A stretch of 64,000 nucleotides of DNA from Desulfobacterales bacterium (GCA_024226555.1 JAAELO010000054.1:16241-80240), one strand, 5' to 3'. Positions 49,584-59,130 are shown, numbered from the stretch's first letter. Translations and numbers: made by a program. The notes: generated by a model from the letters alone, not told the origin.

Positions 49584-50285
49584 TTAAGCTTCGAGGGCTT
49601 CAATATCAGCACGTTTGCACCATGTTGAGGTATCGCAGTAATCAACACCTTTTTCGTAATATTTATAATTCTCCTCATTTGTGCCAGTTCTGATAAATGA
49701 ATTTGTATAAGTTCCAGAATTAAATTCACTCATAAAAAACATGTTTAATCCTTCCTTGGTAGTATGCCAGTTTTTAGGGGGTAAAACTTCTAGCATATCC
49801 CAATAGCGTTCACGGTCAATTTCAATTGGATTTGAAACCCAGCAAGCCTTTTGAGTGGCTTCATATTCTGACCATGTAATAATTTTATAAGGTTGATCTT
49901 TCTTTTCATATTCGTTTTCAGTTGGTTTATTTTTATCATCGCGTGTAGCTATAGCGCAGCTCTCATCGCTGTAAAAGTTCCAGATTGAATTGATTTTATT
50001 AACTAACACAAATGGGCGTGTGAATTCTATTGGCTGCATTTGGTAAGCAATGCGCTTTATAATAGCTGATCTTTTTGTTTCGTCTTTGAAGTTATTACAG
50101 GCATAAATACTAACCTCTTCAAAATCTCCACTTTCTTTTAATTTCTTTTGAATAATTTGTGCATCTTCAGCGTTAAATGATGTGTCATTTTCAACGATAA
50201 CCATAGAAACAAAATAATTTTGTTCTTTTGATTCCATAGTAAAAACATGATAAAAATTTTCTTTCTTTGATTGAGAAGTTTTCAT
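49584..50285 (-). CDS. Hypothetical protein (DUF1419-like?)
   Basis: YWDMLEVLPPKNWHTTKEGLNMFFMSEFNSGTYTNSFI. Confidence 0.5.
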   Translation of the reverse strand: MKTSQSKKENFYHVFTMESKEQNYFVSMVIVENDTSFNAEDAQIIQKKLKESGDFEEVSIYACNNFKDETKRSAIIKRIAYQMQPIEFTRPFVLVNKINSIWNFYSDESCAIATRDDKNKPTENEYEKKDQPYKIITWSEYEATQKACWVSNPIEIDRERYWDMLEVLPPKNWHTTKEGLNMFFMSEFNSGTYTNSFIRTGTNEENYKYYEKGVDYCDTSTWCKRADIEALEA

Positions 50286-50312
50286 TGTTAACACCTTATA
50301 AATTTAATTAAA

Positions 50313-50681
50313 TTATTGTTTACCGTAAAAATGTTCTGCAATTTGTTGTTGGGTGATTGGGTAATCTGCTAACTTATCAACACAATCTTCTATATCACCA
50401 GTATAATAACATTCATGATTGTTTAACTCGCGTTCAATAATTGCCTTGATTCCATTTTCTTTTATATCTTGTTCAATACCTTGTTCTGCAATTTTATTGA
50501 GTCCATCCATAAGCTCTTTAGCATTACATTTTGGAGCGATTAAACCAGCACCACAACTAACATAAATTACATCTTTTTCTCTCTTCTCTTCAAGCTGAGA
50601 ATTGCTGAAAGCGAAAAACGCGCCCATATCATTAAAAAGTTTTGTTTGTGCTTCTTCTATATAATCAGATAAGTATTTCAT
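50313..50681 (-). CDS. Hypothetical protein
   Basis: 122-aa ORF. Confidence 0.45.
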   Translation of the reverse strand: MKYLSDYIEEAQTKLFNDMGAFFAFSNSQLEEKREKDVIYVSCGAGLIAPKCNAKELMDGLNKIAEQGIEQDIKENGIKAIIERELNNHECYYTGDIEDCVDKLADYPITQQQIAEHFYGKQ

Positions 50682-50766
50682 TTTTTAGCCCTTATTATTT
50701 AAGTTAAGATAATTATTATTCATGTAACACATAATATCAAGCTTTTTATCTGTTATTTTTCAGGCA

Positions 50767-50795
50767 ATAAAAAAGGCACTAAAAAGCGCCCTTTA
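50767..50795 (-). terminator. Rho-independent terminator-like hairpin
   Basis: GGCGC/GTGCC stem (one G-U) with T-run on minus. Confidence 0.5.
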
Positions 50796-50810
50796 TAAAT
50801 CTAATTAAAT

Positions 50811-51392
50811 TTATATAGATTGGTGTTGCATTGTATTATTAACAGGTTTTTGCAATGCATCCTGTAAGATGGTTTTATTAGTTTCGGTTAACAGTTGGGC
50901 TTTTGTATTTTCTAATGCTTTGGCTTTAGACTTGCCACTTGCTAAACATTGCCCACTATGCGTATATACTCCCCAGTCCCCCAAATAATCAATAGAAGCT
51001 GGCCGAGCGACAAAAAGAGAAGGCCATTCTTTTATTTTTGCAGCCACTAGATCAACAAGTAATTGATTAGAATTATGATGAAAAATGACAGGCTTATCAA
51101 AGTTTTCAAGGTATTGAATAGCGTTGGCTGTTTCACCTGTAAGCATAAATTCTTTAGCAGTAGTGGAACAATAAACACGATTAATTGATATTTTCCGTGG
51201 TGCTGTAAAAGTGCCTGTATAACAGCCCTTATTAAATCTAGCAATTAAAGCGTTTTTTGCTTCTACAGTTGCCTTGCATGAAACCTTAAAATTATCAATT
51301 TTAAAATGATAGCGTCCATCTACTGGTAGTGGTTGTTGCTCTTGAATTGCTTTGGCAATTTCTGGAAATGTGTTTTTTTTGTATGTATTCAT
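50811..51392 (-). CDS. Hypothetical protein
   Basis: 193-aa ORF. Confidence 0.5.
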   Translation of the reverse strand: MNTYKKNTFPEIAKAIQEQQPLPVDGRYHFKIDNFKVSCKATVEAKNALIARFNKGCYTGTFTAPRKISINRVYCSTTAKEFMLTGETANAIQYLENFDKPVIFHHNSNQLLVDLVAAKIKEWPSLFVARPASIDYLGDWGVYTHSGQCLASGKSKAKALENTKAQLLTETNKTILQDALQKPVNNTMQHQSI

Positions 51393-51402
51393 TTTTTAAC
51401 CC

Positions 51403-51690
51403 TCATTTAATTTTATAATTTACTTTTATTTCTTCTGGTTTACATGGTGGAGCAGCATATAGAATAAGTGACTGAGAACTATTGTTAGATTTATTTTCGT
51501 TCGTAGCAGCAAGCTCTATAATTCTGTTTAAATCCTTATCGTTTAATTGCTCGTATACATCAACATTTCTATTAGCGTTTATATGTGCTACCTGTAAATA
51601 GTCACCGTGTTTTTCATGCAATCTATCCGCTACAGAGTAACCGTTACCCATATGATAAAAATTTATTTCGCGTTTAATTTCTTTAGTCAT
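51403..51690 (-). CDS. Hypothetical protein
   Basis: MTKEIKREINFYHMGNGYSVADRLHEKHGDYLQVAHINANRNV; start trimmed. Confidence 0.5.
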   Translation of the reverse strand: MTKEIKREINFYHMGNGYSVADRLHEKHGDYLQVAHINANRNVDVYEQLNDKDLNRIIELAATNENKSNNSSQSLILYAAPPCKPEEIKVNYKIK

Positions 51691-51784
51691 GTATAACCTC
51701 GTAAAATCAATTAATTTAATAATTACGCTTAAGTTAAAACATTTAACACATAGTAGCAAGCTTTTTATCTGTTATTTAATGGAT

Positions 51785-51811
51785 AAAAAAAACCACTAAA
51801 AAGTGGTTTAA
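51785..51811 (-). terminator. Rho-independent terminator
   Basis: AACCACT-aaaa-AGTGGTT with A8 on plus (T8 on minus). Confidence 0.65.
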
Positions 51812-51965
51812 TTTGTTGACTCAATAATATAGGCTGATAAAGCTAGTTAGATTCTATATTCTGCTACTGTATATTTATATAGTGGTTTATATTGCTGTGT
51901 GTTTATACAGTAGAGCCAGATATAAAACAGATTAAATTTATAACCTGTGAATGATACAATGGCTC

Positions 51966-52044
51966 TATCTCTCAAAAAAGTAAAACCTTGCCGGACGATT
52001 TTTTTTTCCCTCAAAAAAGTAAAACCTATCTGGAAGAAATTTTT
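51966..52044. repeat. Dispersed repeat copy (CCTTGCCGGACGA form then CCTATCTGGAAGA form)
   Basis: TCTCTCAAAAAAGTAAAACCTTGCCGGACGATTTTTTTTTCCCTCAAAAAAGTAAAACCTATCTGGAAGAAA. Confidence 0.85.
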
Positions 52045-52059
52045 AACAAAAAAATTAGT

Positions 52060-52251
52060 TCAATCAACTATTGTTATCTCTATCTTATCTGCTCCAAGGT
52101 CTTCTTTATCTTGATAACCATGCTCCCCAGCGCCATGCAGATAAATGTCTACAAATCTATTTTTAACATCTTCTAACGTTTCTCCTTCTTCTAAAGTTAC
52201 AATTGTTTTAACTTCTGCTACGATTTTTATAGTGATCTCTTCATTACTCAT
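52060..52251 (-). CDS. Hypothetical protein
   Basis: 63-aa ORF. Confidence 0.4.
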   Translation of the reverse strand: MSNEEITIKIVAEVKTIVTLEEGETLEDVKNRFVDIYLHGAGEHGYQDKEDLGADKIEITIVD

Positions 52252-52262
52252 TTTTCTATCCT

Positions 52263-52817
52263 CTATAATTCAAATTCATCATATGTTTTCAGAGTAGCTT
52301 CTTTAGTCAAGCCAATATAAGCCATTGTAACGGCAGGTGAGCTATGGTTTAACACTTCGCTTATCTGTTCAATAGAAACACCACTAGAATGCATTATATA
52401 GCCCCTAGTTTTACGCATAGAGTGAGTACTAAGTTTAATATCAACTATATCCCCTATCTCTTTAAACTTTCTGGCTACAGTTTCACGTTTTAGGTGATCG
52501 CACTTGATGCGTTTACTTTGAGATTGAAACAAAAACTTATCGTCTGGTCTGTCTTCACGTCTACGCTCAATTATAGCCAATGCACTATTATTAAAACGCA
52601 CAGTTCTAGATTTACCTGTTTTCTGTTCCTTGGTTGTATATTCTCTTGTGTTCATGTTTATATTGCTGTACTCAATATCTAGCAAGTCTGAAATTCTAAA
52701 TGCTACATTTATTCCCAGCTTCCATATATCAGCATAATCTTGTGAACCATGCTTTAACAGCAAGTTTTCAATTCGCTGTATATCATCTTTACTTTTAACA
52801 GCATCAACTTCATTCAC
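52263..52817 (-). CDS. Minimal tyrosine recombinase (catalytic domain only)
   Basis: 184 aa; GINVAFRISDLLDIEYSNI (Arg I), HSMRKTRGYIMHSSG (HxxR), LNHSSPAVTMAYIG (H...Y). Confidence 0.85.
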   Translation of the reverse strand: MNEVDAVKSKDDIQRIENLLLKHGSQDYADIWKLGINVAFRISDLLDIEYSNINMNTREYTTKEQKTGKSRTVRFNNSALAIIERRREDRPDDKFLFQSQSKRIKCDHLKRETVARKFKEIGDIVDIKLSTHSMRKTRGYIMHSSGVSIEQISEVLNHSSPAVTMAYIGLTKEATLKTYDEFEL

Positions 52818-52901
52818 TTGTTAGCCCTCAATATTTATTAATTAAACTCTATTATAATCATGTAACACTAATAGTCAACAACTTATGTGTTATTTAATGA
52901 A

Positions 52902-52928
52902 TAAAAAAAACCGCTTGTTAGGCGGCTT
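52902..52928 (-). terminator. Rho-independent terminator
   Basis: ACCGC-ttgttag-GCGGC type hairpin with T-run on minus. Confidence 0.6.
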
Positions 52929-52948
52929 CTAATACTCTCTAGTGGATT

Positions 52949-53266
52949 TTAATTTTTATTAGCTTCTTGTTCTGCTATATGCGCTCTTTTCACCCTGTAC
53001 ACTGTCTGGTGGCTACAGTTGCATTTTTTAGCAACATCCAAAGCTCTGAGGTTATTAACGAATAAGAGTTTAATTATTTTCTTATGTAACTCTCTCTCTT
53101 CATCAGTTAACACTCTACCAACATAAACCCGTTCTGGTTTTTCAAGAATTTCTATAGCTTTTTCTAATCTTGATATAGCTTGAATATATTTACCGTTTGA
53201 AGGTTTTAATCGTAAACCATCAAGTTTATTTGTGAGTTGTTTTATTTGTGATTGTAATATTTTCAT
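52949..53266 (-). CDS. Small HTH protein
   Basis: LRALDVAKKCNCSHQTVYRVKRAH helix-turn-helix. Confidence 0.6.
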   Translation of the reverse strand: MKILQSQIKQLTNKLDGLRLKPSNGKYIQAISRLEKAIEILEKPERVYVGRVLTDEERELHKKIIKLLFVNNLRALDVAKKCNCSHQTVYRVKRAHIAEQEANKN

Positions 53267-53278
53267 TTTAAAACCTTT

Positions 53279-53674
53279 TTAAGAACCTAGATAATAATAG
53301 ATTTCGTTATCAGTTCCAAGTCCTAACCTACCAATAGTTTTATCGTCTTTTTCGTACCCTTCCCAATCTATTGGTGATTGTTCAAGATATTCATTATCTT
53401 CTCTTACATCACCACTAATTAACTGCAAGAATAAAGCGTTAGATTCAATATCACTCATTTGATTAATTTCTTCTTCATCCATACCAGCATTAACCATATC
53501 AGTTTTCAATGCTTGTATTTGTTCAGGCGTTTTAAGTAGTATTAAGGATTCACTTTCATCAATAGCGGCTTGCCATGTGATTTTAGCTGCATTTTCCCCT
53601 TTTTCCATTATTGAGCCAGAATAATTAGATGGTTCTAAATCGTTAGTAAAATAATCTGTTACGTTAATTTCCAT
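53279..53674 (-). CDS. Hypothetical protein
   Basis: 131-aa acidic ORF. Confidence 0.45.
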   Translation of the reverse strand: MEINVTDYFTNDLEPSNYSGSIMEKGENAAKITWQAAIDESESLILLKTPEQIQALKTDMVNAGMDEEEINQMSDIESNALFLQLISGDVREDNEYLEQSPIDWEGYEKDDKTIGRLGLGTDNEIYYYLGS

Positions 53675-53675
53675 C

Positions 53676-53894
53676 TCAATAACTCCTTAAAGAAATTTCT
53701 ATAATTTCATTCTGATTTTTAGGAAACGCTTTAGCACTCCAATCCATCACATTCTTTTCAATAGCTGCAAAGCTTTCACCATAAACGGGTATCTCTTTCA
53801 CCCATGTTTTATTTTTACCAGTGGGGTCAATCATTTTTAATTTAACATCATAACGGTTTTTTGCGGTTAGGCATGTATCTGTATCGGTAGTCAT
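53676..53894 (-). CDS. Hypothetical protein
   Basis: 72-aa ORF overlapping the next start. Confidence 0.4.
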   Translation of the reverse strand: MTTDTDTCLTAKNRYDVKLKMIDPTGKNKTWVKEIPVYGESFAAIEKNVMDWSAKAFPKNQNEIIEISLRSY

Positions 53895-54322
53895 TCTTTT
53901 GCCTTTTCAATTATTGAATAGATTTCTTCAAATGAAAAATGATGATCAGGATGATTAATATCTAGCTCATCATTATAACAATTATCATTTGAAGTTAGAT
54001 CTGTTAAATTATAATAGAGTGCTTCTAACATCGCTAACGGGATTTCAACTTTTTTGTATAAATCAGCTAAGTCAGCTTCAATCAACACCATTAAATTATC
54101 AGGTATTTGATCAAGTCTTAAAAGTTTATCACTAGTTTCATCTAAAAATGATTTTGTTACTTCTATTGAACAACCAACGCCATTAGGTGCTGATGGATTT
54201 TCACAACAACCACGGGCAAAATAAACACCACGTTCTAACGTATCAATATATACGATTGTGTATCGGTCAAGTGTTTCACCACCATTATCTAATACAATTA
54301 CATTTGAATTTTTAATTTTCAT
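53891..54322 (-). CDS. Hypothetical protein
   Basis: MKIKNSNVIVLDNGGETLDRYTIVYIDTLERGVYFARGCCENPSAPNGVGCSIEV. Confidence 0.5.
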   Translation of the reverse strand: MKIKNSNVIVLDNGGETLDRYTIVYIDTLERGVYFARGCCENPSAPNGVGCSIEVTKSFLDETSDKLLRLDQIPDNLMVLIEADLADLYKKVEIPLAMLEALYYNLTDLTSNDNCYNDELDINHPDHHFSFEEIYSIIEKAKE

Positions 54323-54329
54323 TTTATAC

Positions 54330-54689
54330 CTATTTATTTTGTGGCTTATAACCACAAACCCAACTTAAAGAATTAGTTATTAACTTAGCTGCATTTTCTG
54401 GAGATATGCCATTCACAGAATAATGATGATTCCATTTACCAGAATATGGATTTGAATGATGTGTTAATTCTCTACCGTTTAAAGCATTTTCAAAGCGAGT
54501 GAAAACAGTAAATACTGCTGAGTTTTCATGACGGACAGTTATCAACAATTTACCCGCTTTAGTTTGTAACGTGTAAAGAGAGTACTTTTCTCTATCGAAA
54601 TTTTTTGAACACGAAACATAATCTTTTAACTCTACTTCTATGTGAGTAGTAACCAGTTCTGTAAACTTTCGCTGTTTTGCAGTATGCAC
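54330..54689 (-). CDS. Hypothetical protein
   Basis: 119-aa ORF; GRELTHHSNPYSGKWNHHYSVNG. Confidence 0.5.
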   Translation of the reverse strand: MHTAKQRKFTELVTTHIEVELKDYVSCSKNFDREKYSLYTLQTKAGKLLITVRHENSAVFTVFTRFENALNGRELTHHSNPYSGKWNHHYSVNGISPENAAKLITNSLSWVCGYKPQNK

Positions 54690-54700
54690 TTTAGATACCC

Positions 54701-55111
54701 CTATTTTCTATTTTCTATTTCTAATTCTTTTTTTAAGTCTGGACTTTCAATTTTTGTCACATGACCACATATATCATTAAGCCATAAATCACGCTTTCCT
54801 GTTTTAAAATCCTTTACCGTTCGATTATAAGAACAACGTAAACCATCAAGCGTTAAACTATGTGTTTGTACATCCAAACGTCCAAGCTCATCACAACTAT
54901 TCAGAAGCAATCCACTTTGAGAAACATTAAAGAATTTTTTAATTTCTTTTAAAAGCTCTTTCAGTGTGTCAGCTTCAAAAACTAATGGCTCATCTAAAAA
55001 ACGACTACAACCAGTGGAAGGGTCGCAGCCTTTTTTAAAATTATCAAGTTCACTGTGAACCAGTGAAAACATTACCATGTATTTTTTACCTGTTTTATCC
55101 ATTATAAACAC
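54701..55111 (-). CDS. Hypothetical protein
   Basis: 136-aa ORF. Confidence 0.45.
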   Translation of the reverse strand: MFIMDKTGKKYMVMFSLVHSELDNFKKGCDPSTGCSRFLDEPLVFEADTLKELLKEIKKFFNVSQSGLLLNSCDELGRLDVQTHSLTLDGLRCSYNRTVKDFKTGKRDLWLNDICGHVTKIESPDLKKELEIENRK

Positions 55112-55184
55112 CTACTATGCTTTCGTTTGTTTTTTCATTATTGAGGATTATAAGTTATTAACACTTAGTGTCAACTGTTATGTG

Positions 55185-55625
55185 TTACTTAATTGTATCA
55201 ACTGCCAAAGTAGCAGAAGTATAACCACTTGTTGCAATTGATAGCTCAAAACTCTTATTTATATGTTTAATCAATTTGTTATAACTAATTTCATAATTAT
55301 GATTTTGTAAACCTTCACAATCAACATCTTGAAATTCAAAATTAATAAGGATGCCATCACCATAATATGTAGAATCAAGTGAAACTATAAACATATCACC
55401 ATAATAAATCTTATTATTGTTATAACCTGTATTGCTTGGTATTAATCCATATTTTGCACAAATCGGTAATTCAAGAATAGTTTCTTTTAGTTGGTCTAAA
55501 ACAAATTCAAAAGCCCAACCATCATCATCTTCACCATAACCTTCTTCATCTTCAACTTGAATATTTACCCAATAAGCTTTTATATCTCTATTTTCTTCTA
55601 ATGTGTAGTAACAACCTGCGCCCAT
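55185..55625 (-). CDS. Hypothetical protein
   Basis: 146-aa ORF beginning MGAGCYYTLEENRDIKAYWVNI. Confidence 0.5.
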   Translation of the reverse strand: MGAGCYYTLEENRDIKAYWVNIQVEDEEGYGEDDDGWAFEFVLDQLKETILELPICAKYGLIPSNTGYNNNKIYYGDMFIVSLDSTYYGDGILINFEFQDVDCEGLQNHNYEISYNKLIKHINKSFELSIATSGYTSATLAVDTIK

Positions 55626-55778
55626 TTTGATAACCTCAATTATTTTTCTAAGTAGTTGCGTTCAAGTATAGGCATGTAACTATTAACGTCAAGTTTTTTA
55701 TACGTTAAAAGTTAAAATAAATTATATTTTGATTTGAATCAATAAGTTAGGGAGGGAGTTTTAGAGTTTTAATCGAGA

Positions 55779-56024
55779 TTAGTATATAATTTCGTTCTGT
55801 TTCTTATAGTCTTCTATTAATAAGAGTTCTATTTCATCTTCATGATATAACTCATATAACTGTTCTAAATCGTTACATTTCCAATTAAACCAGTATTGTT
55901 CAGGGTAATGAGGATCTGTTTTAGTTTGTGGTTCTGGTGAGTCATAACAATCTAAACTGTATTCAATCCATAAATCACAATACAAATCTAATTTATAATC
56001 ATAAATAGTACTTTCAGTATTCAT
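55779..56024 (-). CDS. Hypothetical protein
   Basis: 81-aa acidic ORF. Confidence 0.4.
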   Translation of the reverse strand: MNTESTIYDYKLDLYCDLWIEYSLDCYDSPEPQTKTDPHYPEQYWFNWKCNDLEQLYELYHEDEIELLLIEDYKKQNEIIY

Positions 56025-56253
56025 ATTAAAACGCTTCCTTTCGTTTTATTGATATGTTAGCTTTAAAAGGCTAATGGAAAAATGGGCTTAATTTATGTGC
56101 ATATGTCATTGATATATAAAAGTAATTAAAATTCTCTTAAATGAGAATGATTCTTAACATCTTAAATTTAATGGATGAGAATCATTCCTATTTGAGTATT
56201 ATTCTATTTGATGAACCATAAAATCTGGTTTATCAATACGGTAAAACTGTGTT

Positions 56254-56383
56254 TCTCTCAAAAAAGTAAAAGCTTGCCGGACGATTTTTTATTTCAATAT
56301 CTCTCAAAAAAGTAAAACCTTGCCGGACGATTTTTTATTTCAATATCTCTCAAAAAAGTAAAACCTTGCCGGATGATTTTTCA
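56254..56383. repeat. Three tandem copies of the 46-bp repeat
   Basis: TCTCTCAAAAAAGTAAAA[G/C]CTTGCCGGACGATTTTTTATTTCAATA starting at 56254, 56300 and 56346; exact 46-bp period. Confidence 0.9.
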
Positions 56384-56386
56384 TAA

Positions 56387-56424
56387 ACCTACTTTGTAGG
56401 TAATAAAAACCTACTTTATAGGTT
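56387..56424. promoter_or_regulatory. Two operator-like dyads
   Basis: ACCTACTTTGTAGGT and AACCTACTTTATAGGTT side by side. Confidence 0.5.
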
Positions 56425-56469
56425 TATGAGTTATACGCCAATTTATAAAAATAGTAGTATAACTGTTAG

Positions 56470-56796
56470 TCATACTTTTAAACTTCTTGCTAGTGGCTTC
56501 TCTTCAATAGGTAGGAAAGAAATTGGGCTTTGTTTATCATATGTAACATAAAGAGCAGGTTGAAAGCCTTCGTTTATGATCTTAAGATAACCTTTTTTGG
56601 TCAATCTACCTAAAACTCCATGTGTGTTTACAGGTGGTTTTCCAAAATGTTCTGACACTTCTTTCCATGTCACTGCTTGTTTTTGTTGCCTGATAAAATT
56701 TATAATATTAATTTGATATGGTGAGAGTCGCATACCTCTCATGTAATCTTTTCTATTTTCAAATAAAAACCTGATGTCTTTCTCGTTAACGTTCAT
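56470..56796 (-). CDS. Winged-helix regulator-like protein
   Basis: LSPYQINIINFIRQQKQAVTWKEVSEHFGKPPVNTHGVLGRLTKKGYLK. Confidence 0.65.
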   Translation of the reverse strand: MNVNEKDIRFLFENRKDYMRGMRLSPYQINIINFIRQQKQAVTWKEVSEHFGKPPVNTHGVLGRLTKKGYLKIINEGFQPALYVTYDKQSPISFLPIEEKPLARSLKV

Positions 56797-56924
56797 GATG
56801 CTATCTCTCATTATTTAGAATAGCGGGGCTTAGGTTTTATAATTCTTATTATCTTTAAAACCCCGTTATCCTATTTTGTACTGACTAATCTTAATACTAA
56901 AGCTTTGAGTTTAGACCACAAAGT

Positions 56925-57497
56925 TCAAGCGTAATGCTCACCAAAACTTTCAATAGCACGAGAACCATTACCAAGTTGATGGAATTGCTCTGTATTTTGT
57001 AGCTCCCACAAACCTTCAGATGATCGCGTAAGCGTGAAAGCAGCTACAACAGTATCAGAGGCAGCCGCATCAGAGAGGTGAACAGCACCAATTTGATCAG
57101 CTCCTTCTGCTTCACCATCACACACCCGAAAATGGGCGTTAGGAGCTGTAGCTAGGTCTTCATTCCCTGAATACGCAGCCAAGCCTACAACGATTGAATC
57201 TACATCACTTGGGATTAATGATGTATCTATTACAATACTCTCATCATCACCGTCACCTTCGCCTGTCGTATTGTCTGCTGACAATGTAACACCTGCTTGG
57301 GTTTTGTTTCCGAAGTAAATCAAGTCAGCTTTTTTGGTGATCTTACCACTTGAATCAAGCATCACTGCTACAATATCCAAATCAACAGGGCCACTAGGGT
57401 TATCCCAACCTGCACCAAAATAGAACTTCCCTGAACCTCCTTGCTTGCTTACTACAGATAAATCAAGTTTTTGGCCTTTTTCGATTATGTCAAACAT
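56925..57497 (-). CDS. TerD-family protein
   Basis: MFDIIEKGQKLDLSVVSKQGGSGKFYFGAGWDNPSGPVDLDIVAVMLDSSGKI...DLIYFGNKTQAGVTLSADNTTGEGDGDDESIVIDTSLIPSDVDSIVVGLAAYSG. Confidence 0.85.
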   Translation of the reverse strand: MFDIIEKGQKLDLSVVSKQGGSGKFYFGAGWDNPSGPVDLDIVAVMLDSSGKITKKADLIYFGNKTQAGVTLSADNTTGEGDGDDESIVIDTSLIPSDVDSIVVGLAAYSGNEDLATAPNAHFRVCDGEAEGADQIGAVHLSDAAASDTVVAAFTLTRSSEGLWELQNTEQFHQLGNGSRAIESFGEHYA

Positions 57498-57810
57498 GTT
57501 ATTTCCTTTATTTCTTATAGTTTTATTAAACCTAACATTACTGCTAGGGCTGTCCTCTTGGACATCACCACTAAACATTCCTGTTCAATATTCCACTTTA
57601 AATGTATCCTTCCTCTTGGTGTGTTATTAAGACTAGAAGAGGTTTTATAGGTATGCCAATTAAAAGTTTTATGGCTCGTAAGCTCTTATTTTTAATATAG
57701 AAACTACTTGACACGGATTGTCAAACAAATTAATCTTTAGAAGTTTGTCATATTTGACAAATTAATTTTTAAACAATAAATAATTTCAGATTATAGGGAA
57801 ATACAAAACT

Positions 57811-58104
57811 ATGTTAATACTTACTCGCAGACCTCAAGAAGCTATAATGGTTGGTGATGATGTCACTGTAACTGTTCTTAGTATAAAGGGTAATCAAGTA
57901 CGCTTGGGTATTGATGCCCCTCGTGACGTAGATGTGCATCGTGAAGAGATTTATCACAAGGTGAAGGAAGGTGTTCCCCATACCCCTCAACCCCATGTAA
58001 CAAACTCTGAAGACCCTCAAGGTGGAAATAAAATAAAAACCACAGTCATCAGAACTAAAAGTAGATCTTACCCTGAAGATGATGAAAATCGAGGTAATCA
58101 CTAA
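57811..58104 (+). CDS. csrA: CsrA/RsmA-like carbon storage regulator
   Basis: [52 protein letters not shown], diagnostic CsrA core plus a phage-specific C-terminal tail. Confidence 0.95.
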   Translation: MLILTRRPQEAIMVGDDVTVTVLSIKGNQVRLGIDAPRDVDVHREEIYHKVKEGVPHTPQPHVTNSEDPQGGNKIKTTVIRTKSRSYPEDDENRGNH

Positions 58105-58187
58105 ACATAAATTTATTTATATTTTAAAAACCGCACTATGAGTTTGGGGGAATTCTCCCCCTTTACCCCCAAAAAAAGAATTACAAA

Positions 58188-58436
58188 ATGGATGTTTGGT
58201 ACAAGATTAAAACTCAACAAATAGAATCACTCAACCCACTTAATGATGAAGAGTTTAAAACCTTAATAACTATCAGTTATAAACAAACTACTATAAATAA
58301 TATTGAGATTTATAAGCTTCTACTCATCTCTCCCCACACATTTGAAAACTGGCTTAATGGGGAATTCTTCCCAAGCCCTACTGTTAGAATACTTGTTAGA
58401 CACTATATTTTAAAAAGTATTAAAAGTTTAACTTAA
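58188..58436 (+). CDS. Small HTH-like protein
   Basis: NNIEIYKLLLISPHTFENWLNGEFFPSPTVRILV resembles a Cro/YdaS-type HTH. Confidence 0.45.
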   Translation: MDVWYKIKTQQIESLNPLNDEEFKTLITISYKQTTINNIEIYKLLLISPHTFENWLNGEFFPSPTVRILVRHYILKSIKSLT

Positions 58437-58725
58437 AAACCCCATATACACTAAACAACCGTCTAACACATTAACACTACCGTTCGTCTACTAACACATA
58501 CACTAAGCTTTACATTTACACAAAAACATGTTAAAATAATAGTATATCTTAAGGTTTTTTTTCTTGTATATAATCTTTTAAGTTTGTATGTATTTAAGGC
58601 TGATCTTTAAGTAGAATTTAAAATAGTGTTCTAAATAGTATTAACAACCACCGCGCATTAATACTATTATTCCCACCTCTTTCTGTTACCTGATACGGAT
58701 TAAAACCTCGCAAGGAGCGCCTATC

Positions 58726-59073
58726 ATGGCTACACAAGTACAATTAGATGCAATTTATGTTGGAGATACCCAGCAAGTTACAGTATCAATAGTTGATAGT
58801 GATGGAAACCCTGTAGATATTACAGGCTATACGCTTGAATACACGGTGAAGACATCTAAAGAAAATGAAATAGAATTATATACCGTGAGTGACACGGTTT
58901 TCACCACCCCAACTACAGGAGTACATACTTTCATTGTTCCAGATACAGAAACAGAGAATTGGTTAGTGAGAAGTAATTCATATGATGTGGTTACAATAGA
59001 TACTGATTCTTATATTACAACCTACCAGATAGGTGCATTTAATGTTTTATTACCAGTACATAACACACCGTAA
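58726..59073 (+). CDS. Hypothetical beta-rich (Ig-like) protein
   Basis: AGGAG ribosome-binding site; VQLDAIYVGDTQQVTVSIVDSDGNPVDITGYTLEYTVKTSK. Confidence 0.55.
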   Translation: MATQVQLDAIYVGDTQQVTVSIVDSDGNPVDITGYTLEYTVKTSKENEIELYTVSDTVFTTPTTGVHTFIVPDTETENWLVRSNSYDVVTIDTDSYITTYQIGAFNVLLPVHNTP

Positions 59074-59130
59074 TAGGAGGTGATTTTGCGATATTCGCAG
59101 TATCTAGACTATTCCATTAACCAGACAAAG

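Noticed and set aside
56254-56383. CRISPR-like array
   Set aside because: The 46-bp unit repeats end to end with no unique spacers and no cas genes.
57814-58101. Minus-strand 95-aa ORF opposite csrA
   Set aside because: Exact antisense of a diagnostic CsrA gene.
58141-58170. GGGGGAATTCTCCCCC as csrA terminator
   Set aside because: Only a 5-bp stem followed by TTTACCCCC rather than a clean T-run; left uncalled.
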